A stretch of DNA of 64,000 nt, taken from Spiro-02 sp034114085 (GTDB lineage Bacteria; Spirochaetota; Spirochaetia; Sphaerochaetales; Sphaerochaetaceae). Location: positions 62,001-126,000 of the forward strand of contig JAXEWB010000056.1 of the NCBI GenBank assembly GCA_034114085.1, written 5' to 3'. Of this stretch, positions 16,558-24,284 are shown piece after piece. Below the pieces are notes generated by a model. The model searched no databases. It was not told the origin of the DNA and was given only the letters and a program-made list of their open reading frames with translations. How positions within the stretch are numbered: the first letter of the stretch is position 1; every line of letters starts with the position of its first letter. The translations under genes were made by a program, and so were the position numbers.

Positions 16558-17868
16558 CTATTCGTTGAGAAGCTGATCGACAATCCGTGCGGCGTCGTCC
16601 AACGCCCGTTTGGGAGTCTTTACACCCATCACGGCCGCCTGAATGGCATTCTGTATTTCCGCGGCGATCTCCGTGTACTGAGGAATACTCGGTCTGAAAT
16701 GAGCGTTATTGAGCTGGGAAAGAATAACACTGAAGTACGGGTCAATGGCATAATAGTCTTCCGCCCGGCTCATAAGGGAAGTGAAGGTCGGAACATAGCC
16801 ACGAGCCGCCGTATAGCCGAACTGGGACTCCGCGCCGGCAGCATAGGTGATGAATTCCCATGCGATATCCTGATGTTTCGAACCCGTTGGTACACAAAGC
16901 AGGTAGCCACCGCTCATAGTGGATGGAGTTCCATTGTCCGCTCTGGGGATGGTTGCGACACCGAAGTCGGCCAAGTACTGTTCTACGGTCAGTCCTGGAA
17001 TCAAGTCTTTCGCCAGTCCGAAGGCTTTTGTCATGTAGGACATCGCGAACTTGTCCTGAAACACCCCATTGTTGATGTCGCTGGAGCTACCGGAAACGAT
17101 TGATGAAGGGGTTGCGCCAATTTTGATCATATCGACAAGCTCAGTAAGAGCCTGTACTCCTTCTTCACTGTTGAATGCGGCCTTTTTCATGTCGTCGGTA
17201 AGAATCTTCCCGCCAAGGGAGAACAGGTATGCGTAGAAAGTCTGGGCCGATTCATCTTCCAATGTCGCGGGAAATCCCAAACCATAGGAAGCAGGGGCCA
17301 GTTTGTCGCTGATTTGTTTCGCCGCGGTTCGGAGCTCACTCCAGGTCTGCGGAGGATTCTCCGGATCCAAGCCCGCCGCCCTGAACAGCTTTTTGTTGTA
17401 GGCCATGACACGGACATCGGTATTCAACCATGTGCCGTATATCCTTCCATCCCATTTTGTCGCTTCCTTGTACAGCGGAGCAACGTCAGCCCATTCCTGC
17501 CAAGCTTCGGCTTTTTCAGTGACATCACTGATTAGTTCTCCGTCCGCATACTCTCCGATCCAGATAATATCCGTCATGACGACGTCCGGCGCTTCGCCAC
17601 CTGCCGCGGCGGTCAGGAACTTGGTCCTGAGGTCTGCCCATCCGAATCCTTCATAAGTAAAGGTGATATTGAGATCGGGGTGGGCCTCCTGCAATTTTTT
17701 CTCAGCGTTCTTCCACGGATCATCCTGCTGATAAGTGTATGCTCTGGCATAGACCTTCAAATTGACATCCTTTGATACGGCTGATTTCTCCTGTTGTCCC
17801 GCCGCAAACAGAGACATCATACTCAGTAGACAGATAACGAGCAGTGTTACTACAAATGACCTTTTCAT
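16558..17868 (-). CDS. ABC sugar-binding protein
   Basis: A 436-residue extracellular solute-binding protein of the family-1 (MalE-like) type. The signal peptide MKRSFVVTLLVICLLSMMSLFAAG ends in the spirochaete-style FAAGQQEKS. The mature part has GEAPDVVMTDIIWIGEYADG and VMAYNKKLFRAAGLDPENPP, hallmarks of the family, and TMSGGYLLCVP near the C-terminus. It is the first gene of the operon; a promoter and a perfect palindromic operator lie directly upstream. It should capture an oligosaccharide or sugar derivative; which one cannot be read. Confidence 0.93.
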   Translation of the reverse strand: MKRSFVVTLLVICLLSMMSLFAAGQQEKSAVSKDVNLKVYARAYTYQQDDPWKNAEKKLQEAHPDLNITFTYEGFGWADLRTKFLTAAAGGEAPDVVMTDIIWIGEYADGELISDVTEKAEAWQEWADVAPLYKEATKWDGRIYGTWLNTDVRVMAYNKKLFRAAGLDPENPPQTWSELRTAAKQISDKLAPASYGLGFPATLEDESAQTFYAYLFSLGGKILTDDMKKAAFNSEEGVQALTELVDMIKIGATPSSIVSGSSSDINNGVFQDKFAMSYMTKAFGLAKDLIPGLTVEQYLADFGVATIPRADNGTPSTMSGGYLLCVPTGSKHQDIAWEFITYAAGAESQFGYTAARGYVPTFTSLMSRAEDYYAIDPYFSVILSQLNNAHFRPSIPQYTEIAAEIQNAIQAAVMGVKTPKRALDDAARIVDQLLNE

Positions 17869-17880
17869 AATTCCTCCTTT

Positions 17881-17936
17881 ATGAAACCGGTTTCATGGTT
17901 TGTGATTATTCTACTCCCCATTATGGAAATTTGCAA
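17881..17936 (-). promoter_or_regulatory. Promoter and LacI-type operator of the sugar ABC operon
   Basis: On the minus strand, TTGCAA (17931-17936) and TAGAAT (17908-17913) are separated by exactly 17 bases, a good vegetative promoter. Just downstream of the expected start, 17881-17896 is a perfect 16-bp palindrome, ATGAAACCGGTTTCAT, of the kind bound by LacI-family repressors. The LacI gene at 20357 lies nearby beyond the insertion element and is the obvious candidate. Confidence 0.8.
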
Positions 17937-18059
17937 CAAAATTTTCTCAATGTGTGGCTGATAGTTAGGACGTACGCATGAAATCAGAACAGCAATGAGA
18001 ATAGTTGACTAAGAAAGGGAGAAACTACGGCGTTATGTACCTTGCAAGCTTTATCACTG

Positions 18060-19540
18060 AGTAGCGATGGGAATTTTACTTGCCTTTCTTCCTGGGCGGA
18101 CGCACAAACAGGGCAGCCCCGCTGCCCCATGCCATCCTGCTTGACTTTCTACTTCGACGAGGTTTGTTTTGGGGTTATTGTGACGGCCCTTCTGAATGCC
18201 AGCGGGTCTAATAGCGTGAGCGCCTGCTTCATCATGTCAGTGAAGTTCCAGCCGAAGCATTTTCGTAGCGCCTTGAGGCTGGTTCTCCCTTTCTGCCCGG
18301 TCAGCTCATTCATTCTCTTATACAGGGAGAGGCACGTTTTGTTGAGGATGCTCCTGTTCAAGGCCGCGGTCCTGTCGGACAGCATCAGCTGGTCTTCCAT
18401 GAGGACGGTGTCCAGATGCCAGCGCAATCCGTTCTCGACCTCCCAATGGGCTCTTATGCAGTAGGCTGAATCCTCTATGCTTCCAAGACTGGTGAGATAG
18501 TACCTCGTCTCAAGCGTCTCCCTCGCCGTCACATTATGAACCATATGCTTTCTGTAGCACACAATCGCGTTCATCGATCTCCATCCGCTGAAGAGTCCTC
18601 TTTTCTGGCTTCCTGTAAGCGGAAACATGAAGAAATCCCGTTCCTCCAGTTGGTTGTGCGCTATCTCGCGGGTGCTGTCGTGGCATCCTTCTGTCGTGCT
18701 GAGCTTGTCAATGTTCTCATCGCTGAACAATGAAACCGCGAATCCATTCAGCTTGCCCTGGTTCCCCTTCAGCCCGCCGACGTAGTCGCCTTTGCGACTT
18801 GCGATCACCTCCGATTGTTTCCGCGTTCGTATGCAGGGCGCCAAAAGTGACTACGGCGTTTTTCAGGTCCATTCCCCCAAGGAGTTTCCTCGCATGCGGT
18901 ATCTCGTTGGTTTTCTCCTCTATGGCGTCTGAATAGAGGCAGGTACCCGTGCTTGATTCATAGACCTTGAGGATCTGAAGGTCTTTCTTCTCCCCGTCCT
19001 TGCTGCTTGTTCGTCCGGTTCCCCGCAATTGCTTGCCGTCCACCGAAAAGATGGTCCTCCCCGGTTTCGGCAGCCCCATCGCCTTCCTTATCGACGCGTC
19101 TGAATCCGTCAGGACTGACACCAACGTACTGTTGAATCCATCGGAGCCAATGAGTCCAAGTATCCTCCTGAATGTGTCATGGCTGGGTATCTCTTCCCTT
19201 GAGAACAGCTTCCTGTATGTCTTGGCCTGCGCCTTCCAGAAAAGGGCCGTTTCGGTGCAGGTGTCACATCCCGAGAGTGTCGCGAGGAACAGCATCAGTA
19301 CGAGTTCGCTCATCCTGTATGCTGTCCTGCCTTCCACCCTCCTGTCGGGAATATCGTCGAATATCTTCAGAAGTTTCCTGCAGACCCTCATCTGCGCAGG
19401 CCCGCCCATACTCTTCACCGTCATCGTGCTAGTACTGAGAAAATCTTCCATGGCAATCTTCATCGTTGAAAACTCCGTCATCCCGTCTCCCTCATGGAAA
19501 AAAACACTCCCGCTTTCCCCGCGATCTCCTGTAGTTCAGG
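18060..19540 (-). mobile_element. Probable ISAs1-family insertion sequence (ends not defined)
   Basis: The transposase remnant implies an element of roughly 1.3-1.5 kb. The limits given are approximate and cover the coding region plus short flanks. A hairpin GGGCAG-CCCCG-CTGCCC near 18111-18127 lies just beyond the transposase stop and could be the transcription terminator of the element. No convincing terminal inverted repeats or target duplication were found by eye. Confidence 0.5.
18149..19481 (-). pseudogene. ISAs1-family transposase, frameshifted and catalytically dead
   Basis: Two overlapping frames (19481 to about 18813, then about 18812 to 18149) together make a full ISAs1/H-repeat-type DDE transposase. 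The N-terminal DDE_Tnp_1-associated domain has FDDIPDRRVEGRTAYRM; FSVDGKQLRGT supplies the first catalytic Asp (148). The second, expected in VVTFDALHT, is Gly214 in VVTFGALHT. The joint is at about 18813, where one extra G shifts AETI out of frame with EVIASRKGDYVGGLKGNQG. The third residue, Glu in HWEVENGLRWHLD, is kept. One frameshift and one active-site change make it inactive. I could not define its terminal inverted repeats. Confidence 0.88.
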
Positions 19541-20190
19541 ATCGATGTCCGAAACATGCCATCCCTCCATTGACGCGGACCGCATAGACATTGTCCGCCA
19601 TTGAAATCATTCTGTCCTTGTCCCCGCCCAGCTTGTCCGTTAGTTTCGTCCGCATCTGAATCTTCATTCGGTCCAGCGCGGCCCGCTCCTGTGGACTGAG
19701 CGCCCTCGAAACATCGGCGTCTTTGAAACATACGCTCAGCCAGCTGCCTTCATATCCTTGGACGGTGTCTCTTCCCTCAAGGGAAAGGACGCAGTGAGAA
19801 TACAGAAGCCCAGCATCGTATCCCTGCTTCCGGGGGGTCATTCTCAGGACGCCGCACAATGGCTCAACGACACAGAACAGGCCGTATCTCAGAACTTCTA
19901 TCCCAGGCCTCACCGGCGGCCGGGAAGGTGCCAGGCCATCTTTCTCCGTAACGATTCCAATGTACTCGTCGCATCTCAGGACGGGATAGCCTTTCCCCCG
20001 GGACACGTTCGGAATGGCCTCTGAACAGTGAATATCCATTCCTTGTCCTCTTCACGTAAATCCCCTTCCCTTTGTATTTCAGTACCCATTCCGGCAAATA
20101 CGACATGTCCCCTCCAGTATTAGGACAAGTTTTATACATCTCCCGAAGAGAAGCAATCGAAAAGGGGACTTCGGACTTGATTTCCATCAT
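19536..20190 (-). pseudogene. Frameshifted orphan gene beside the ISAs1 element
   Basis: Two minus-strand frames join into one plausible protein of about 215 residues. The first (from 20190) gives EWVLKYKGKGIYVKRTRNGYSLF; the second continues SEAIPNVSRGKGYPVLRCDEYIGIV to a stop at 19536. The joint is near 20020. The N-terminal pattern (a short all-beta block, then Y-IGIVTEKDGL, then a GIEVLRYG segment) recalls the N-terminal region of some IS4/IS1634-type transposases, but no DDE catalytic part follows, so I do not assign a family. It is probably decayed, together with the neighbouring insertion element. Confidence 0.5.
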
Positions 20191-20320
20191 TTTTTCCGAC
20201 TTCCAGTCTCGCTTGTTTCTTTATTCACTCAATGATTGAGCTTTCAAAAACCTAGGTTCGTGCGTAAGTCCTGGGCTGATAGGGGAGGAGGAAGGATGAA
20301 ACCTATCAATATTTCGCTTC

Positions 20321-20349
20321 TTGCGTACCGATATGTCTTGTGCTAGTAT
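20321..20349 (+). promoter_or_regulatory. Candidate promoter of the lacI-HAD pair
   Basis: TTGCGT (20321-20326) and TAGTAT (20344-20349) are separated by exactly 17 bases. Transcription would begin near 20356, one base before the preferred ATG of the LacI gene, which implies a leaderless message. No ribosome-binding site is visible upstream of either possible ATG (20348 or 20357), which agrees with this reading. Confidence 0.5.
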
Positions 20350-20356
20350 GGGCGAC

Positions 20357-21367
20357 ATGAAGCAGGGGAATAAAGCATCATCATCTATTACAATCGCAGA
20401 TGTCGCACGTCTTGCAAATGCTTCCAAAGCAACGGTTTCTAGGGTTCTTACCGGTAATGCGCGAGTCAAGCCGGAGACAAAGGCGAGGATACTCTCCGTA
20501 ATCGATGAGTATGGTTTTGTCCCGAACCGATACGCCCAATGCCTTGCGGGAACCCCGACCAGGATGATTGGCGTCGTTATCAGCGAGCTGGCCAATTTCT
20601 TTTTCACTGAGGTGGTAGAAGGGGTGGATTCCGTTCTTTCCGAAGAAAATTATTCGATGCTCATGTGTTTTACCAATTGGGATGGTGAGAAAGAACTCCA
20701 GACCGTAAATACCTTGATCAAGAATAATGTTGACGGGGTGATTCTTTCTGCATCTTCCCCCGAATCGCCGACGATCAAAGTCCTGAAGGATTCCGGAGTT
20801 CCCTTTGTCGTCGTAAACTGTATTCCTGACGATCCTGACATTCCGTATGTTTCTGGCGACAATTATGAAGGAGGGCGTTTGGTTGCTGAATATCTCAATG
20901 GCTCCGATTATAGCAAGGTGCTTGTCGTAACCGGGTTCGATGATCAGCCCATGAAGCTTCGGTGCCAGGGTTTCCTTGAGAATCTAAAGCTTTCTTGTGA
21001 GATTTGCCATTACGAAAATGTTCCTACTGCTGAGGAAGGGCAGAAATTCGGCGATACAATTATTCAGGAATTGCGGAAGAATTCAGCACCCTTGGTTGTA
21101 TTCGTTTCAAACGATAATGTCGCTATCGGTGTAGAAAATAACATTTCAAAGGAAGTTCGAATTCCCGAAGAGGTCTCGATTATCGGTTATGATGATATTG
21201 CCCCCGCAAGTTTTTGCAGGGTGCCGCTGACGACGGTTTCCCAGAACATTTTTCTCATGGGGCGCACCGCCGCGGAGTTGTTGGTGCGACTCATCTCCAA
21301 GGCTGAGATTGGCGAAAGCCAAATCTTGATCTGTCCCCAGCTTATTATCCGGGAAAGTACGAGGTGA
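20357..21367 (+). CDS. LacI-family transcriptional repressor
   Basis: A 336-residue LacI/GalR regulator. The N-terminal helix-turn-helix and hinge read TIADVARLANASKATVSRVL and then NRYAQCLAG, followed by a periplasmic-binding-protein-like sugar domain ending with VSIIGYDDIAPASF and LTTVSQN. Starts at 20321 (TTG), 20348 and 20357 are possible; I use 20357 because a promoter overlaps the earlier ones. It lies next to the ABC sugar operon, from which it is separated only by the insertion element, and its likely target is the palindrome at 17881-17896. It may have been next to that operon before the element arrived. Confidence 0.9.
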   Translation: MKQGNKASSSITIADVARLANASKATVSRVLTGNARVKPETKARILSVIDEYGFVPNRYAQCLAGTPTRMIGVVISELANFFFTEVVEGVDSVLSEENYSMLMCFTNWDGEKELQTVNTLIKNNVDGVILSASSPESPTIKVLKDSGVPFVVVNCIPDDPDIPYVSGDNYEGGRLVAEYLNGSDYSKVLVVTGFDDQPMKLRCQGFLENLKLSCEICHYENVPTAEEGQKFGDTIIQELRKNSAPLVVFVSNDNVAIGVENNISKEVRIPEEVSIIGYDDIAPASFCRVPLTTVSQNIFLMGRTAAELLVRLISKAEIGESQILICPQLIIRESTR

Positions 21368-21370
21368 ATA

Positions 21371-21976
21371 ATGATACAAGTCTGTATGTTTGACATGGGC
21401 GGCGTAGTGGATGAGTTTTCCAGCGAGATTATGGAAAGAAAGCTTCTTCGTGACTTTGGCGTGACGCACGTGGATTCCTTCATCTCATTATGCCCTGATT
21501 TGAAGTCAGTTTTGCAAGACCTTACGTGCGGACTTATGGATGAAGACCAGTTCTGGCTACTGTTTCAAGAGCTAACGGGAGTCCGTATCCCGGATGAGAA
21601 GCATTTGTATACCAAGTATTTCTCGCCAATACAGAAGGCGGACACAATACGGGTGATATCCGATTTGAAAGCTAACGGAGTGCGGGTAATCGCTGGTACC
21701 AATGTCGAACCTCCCCACCGCATATGGCATGACCAGCATAATGATTACGCGATATTCGACATGGCGTATACCTCCGATGCGCTTCATCTGGCGAAACCTG
21801 ATCCTGATTTCTTCATTGAGATTGCGAAACGAGAAAACTTGAAGCCTGAAGAATTCTTTTTTACCGATGATCGGTTGGAGAATGTCGAAGTGGCGCGTTC
21901 GGTCGGAATGCATGGCTATCAGTTTCATTCGGCCCAGGAACTCCGGGCGACACTTCGGTCGTTGTCGCTGCTGTAG
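21371..21976 (+). CDS. HAD-superfamily hydrolase
   Basis: A 201-residue HAD-IA-type hydrolase, probably a small sugar-phosphate phosphatase. The first motif is VCMFDMGGVVDEF, the second is VIAGTNVEP, the Lys motif is HLAKPDPDFF and the acidic motif is FFFTDDRLENV. The second Asp of the usual DxD is Gly in FDMGG, as in several HAD phosphatases and YihX-like proteins. It begins 3 bases after the LacI stop, so the two are one operon, and it may serve the sugar pathway under that repressor's control. Confidence 0.85.
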   Translation: MIQVCMFDMGGVVDEFSSEIMERKLLRDFGVTHVDSFISLCPDLKSVLQDLTCGLMDEDQFWLLFQELTGVRIPDEKHLYTKYFSPIQKADTIRVISDLKANGVRVIAGTNVEPPHRIWHDQHNDYAIFDMAYTSDALHLAKPDPDFFIEIAKRENLKPEEFFFTDDRLENVEVARSVGMHGYQFHSAQELRATLRSLSLL

Positions 21977-22088
21977 CGGTGCCGTTAAGTGTAAGCGGAA
22001 CTACCTTTTGGGGAAACAAGAACGGGAAAGTCGAAAGAAATCAAACATTATTCTTGACAGACGCTAAAAGTTGTGGTTTCTTTAAAAA

Positions 22089-22104
22089 TAGAAAAGGTTT
22101 TCTA
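22089..22104 (+). promoter_or_regulatory. Operator, copy 1 (autoregulatory site of the second LacI gene)
   Basis: TAGAAAAGGTTTTCTA, a 16-bp sequence with 7-bp inverted arms around GG, lies 5 bases before the GGAG ribosome site of the LacI gene at 22119. The identical 16-mer recurs at 23161-23176, in front of the TRAP binding-protein gene. Two identical palindromes bracketing a LacI-family gene are strong evidence for its own operator. A TTGACA at 22054-22059 may be the -35 box. Confidence 0.8.
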
Positions 22105-22118
22105 CGTTTGGAGTGAAT

Positions 22119-23141
22119 ATGCCAGTTTCTATCGTCGATGTCGCAAAACATGCAGGGGTCTCTATAGCTACAGTGTCTCGGGTCGTCAACGATACGGGAT
22201 ACCCTGTTACTCCTGCGTTGCGGCAGAAGGTTCTTGATAGTGCGAAAGCCCTCAATTTCATTCCGAACAGGTCGGCTCAGGCATTGCGAAGACGAATGCG
22301 GAACGGTATCGCCTTGATTGTCAGAAATATCAGCGACCCCTATTTCAGTGAGATTGAACGGGGAGTGACCGAGACCGCGATCAAGAACGATATTATCGCC
22401 ACGGTGTTCAGTTCCATGCAAGATACCGAATTTGAGATGAAGTATTACCAGCTTATTCTCAAGCAGCAGTACGATGGCGTGATTATAGGCGCCGGTGCCT
22501 ATGGACGTAAGAAATCGACAGAGAGATTGCAGGCGATTGTACGGGAACTGCAACAACAGGGATGCCGTGTCATTGCTCTGGCTCCGCAAGGCTTTGAAGT
22601 TCCTGTGATTTCCGTTGATAACGTATTGGTAGGTAAGCGTGCTACTGAATTCCTTATTTCAAAAGGACATAGAGACATTGCATTTTTAGGAGGGTATCGA
22701 GACCACTTGGTGGATGGGGACCGTTTCTCTGGATACCAACAAGCGCTGGCTTTGCATGAATTGGTATACGATTCACAAAAAATGTATTTGTCTGACTACA
22801 GTGCGAAAGGCGGGTATGAGAACTGCGCAAAGCTATTGGATTCGGAGATTCCCGTGTCCGCCATATATTGCTCCAACGATCATATCGCATATGGTGCGAT
22901 CAAGTGTGTGACGGAGCGGGGGCTCAAAGTACCTGAGGACATATCTATCGTCGGTACGGGTGGGTTCTATAGCGATAGCGAGTATATCGGTGGACCGGGG
23001 CTGACAAGTGTACATTTCCCGTTTTACCGACTGGGTGAGCTGGCGGTTTCAAAGATTTTGGGTGATGATGAGATCCCCAATGATTATCGAGAAATACTAG
23101 AAACAAAGATAGTCGAGAATTCTTCAGTACGAATGTTATAG
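22119..23141 (+). CDS. LacI-family regulator of the TRAP operon
   Basis: A 340-residue LacI/GalR regulator. The DNA-binding part reads SIVDVAKHAGVSIATVSRVV with hinge NRSAQALRR, and the ligand domain ends with ISIVGTGGFYSDSEY and LTSVHFPFYRLGELA. The ATG at 22119 follows GGAG at 5 bases; a GTG at 22113 is less likely. It is flanked by two identical operators (22089 and 23161), so it should repress itself and the downstream TAXI-TRAP, DUF6282 and dehydrogenase operon, with the imported compound or a metabolite as inducer. Confidence 0.92.
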   Translation: MPVSIVDVAKHAGVSIATVSRVVNDTGYPVTPALRQKVLDSAKALNFIPNRSAQALRRRMRNGIALIVRNISDPYFSEIERGVTETAIKNDIIATVFSSMQDTEFEMKYYQLILKQQYDGVIIGAGAYGRKKSTERLQAIVRELQQQGCRVIALAPQGFEVPVISVDNVLVGKRATEFLISKGHRDIAFLGGYRDHLVDGDRFSGYQQALALHELVYDSQKMYLSDYSAKGGYENCAKLLDSEIPVSAIYCSNDHIAYGAIKCVTERGLKVPEDISIVGTGGFYSDSEYIGGPGLTSVHFPFYRLGELAVSKILGDDEIPNDYREILETKIVENSSVRML

Positions 23142-23160
23142 AGACTTTTTTTACCTAAAA

Positions 23161-23176
23161 TAGAAAAGGTTTTCTA
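23161..23176 (+). promoter_or_regulatory. Operator, copy 2, upstream of the TRAP operon
   Basis: The same TAGAAAAGGTTTTCTA as at 22089-22104, 50 bases upstream of the TAXI gene. A possible promoter with TTACCT (23151-23156) and TATACA (23175-23180) spaced 18 bases apart would place the operator across the spacer and -10 region, the classical position for repression. Confidence 0.8.
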
Positions 23177-23226
23177 TACAAAATACAACGTTTCCTCACG
23201 ATACGGAGAGGGACAGGAAGGTCTAC

Positions 23227-24213
23227 ATGAAGAGAATTTGTGTCGGGTTTTTGATTTTGTTGATGGTACTCGTGCCTGCCTTTGCCAACGGAACACAGGA
23301 AAGTGCCTCTGGTTCTGCGACAACTGCCCAATGGCCGAAAGTAATGACATTCGGTACTGCGGGAACGGGAGGTGCGTATTATCCCGTGGGAGTTACGCTT
23401 GGGACGCTGTTTGAGAAATACCTCCCTACGAAGATCACTGTCGAAATTACGGGAGGCGCATTGGAAAACCCCGTGCTGATGAGCGATGGCGAATTGGATA
23501 TCGCTTTGACAAATGAGCATATCGGGTATTTCGCCAAACACCAGATGACCCCATACGAAAACCTGAAGGAACCAAAGTTCTGTGCTCTGGCCGCGGGATT
23601 GCAACCTGGAGTACTGCATTTCGCGGTTCGTGGTAATTCCGACATCAAGACTCCCGCGGATTTGCGCGGCAAGGTCGTGGCGGTTGGAACTCAGGGAAAC
23701 GGCAGTCTTTCCACAATCAAGGCGATCTTGGCCTTTTACGGCCTGACCTTCGATGATTTTACGCCAAGCTATATGAACTATACCGAAGGATGCCAGGGTA
23801 TCCTTGACGGGACCGTGGACTGTTCTATCGTTCCCGCAGGCATTCCCGTATCGTCCATCCAGCAGCTTGCGGCATCTGGCAAAGCCTATAGGTTGCTGGA
23901 AATGCCCAATCGCGAAGAATTCATCAAGCAGAATCCATTCTATGTCGCCTATGACCTGCCTGCCAATACTTATGCCGGTCAGCCCGATGTCGTCAAGACA
24001 TATGCGACTGCGAATATCATCATCGTCCGAGAAGGGTTGTCGGAAGAAATTGTATATCAACTGACCAAAACGATGTTTGAGCATCTGGATGAAGTCTATC
24101 AGTCCATTCCTGGTTTGAGGAATTCCCTGATGCTTGAGAACGCTTTGAATACCACAGTGGATATCCATCCTGGAGCCATGAAGTATTACAAGGAAGTTGG
24201 TCTCGTGAAATGA
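23227..24213 (+). CDS. TRAP transporter binding protein, TAXI family
   Basis: A 328-residue periplasmic binding protein of the TAXI branch of TRAP transporters. The signal peptide MKRICVGFLILLMVLVPAFA is followed by NGTQES. The mature protein begins with the family signature FGTAGTGGAYYPVG, then VEITGGALENPVLM and RGKVVAVGTQGNGS. TAXI proteins bind acidic ligands such as glutamate, 2-oxoglutarate or other small carboxylates; the ligand here is not known. It heads an operon with a fused TRAP permease, a DUF6282 protein and an opine-dehydrogenase-like enzyme, under the LacI operator at 23161. Confidence 0.94.
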   Translation: MKRICVGFLILLMVLVPAFANGTQESASGSATTAQWPKVMTFGTAGTGGAYYPVGVTLGTLFEKYLPTKITVEITGGALENPVLMSDGELDIALTNEHIGYFAKHQMTPYENLKEPKFCALAAGLQPGVLHFAVRGNSDIKTPADLRGKVVAVGTQGNGSLSTIKAILAFYGLTFDDFTPSYMNYTEGCQGILDGTVDCSIVPAGIPVSSIQQLAASGKAYRLLEMPNREEFIKQNPFYVAYDLPANTYAGQPDVVKTYATANIIIVREGLSEEIVYQLTKTMFEHLDEVYQSIPGLRNSLMLENALNTTVDIHPGAMKYYKEVGLVK

Positions 24214-24232
24214 TGTGTCGAAATTGAACCGT

Positions 24233-24270
24233 GTCGCCGCTGTAAGTCGGGAAGGGGTGCATGCGGCGAC
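24233..24270 (+). terminator. Intercistronic hairpin after the TAXI gene
   Basis: GTCGCCGC (24233-24240) and GCGGCGAC (24263-24270) form a perfect 8-bp G+C-rich inverted repeat with a 22-base loop in the 71-base gap between the binding-protein and permease genes. No U-tract follows, so it likely tunes the ratio of the two products by stabilising the upstream message. Confidence 0.45.
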
Positions 24271-24284
24271 TCCATGGAGTGTAT

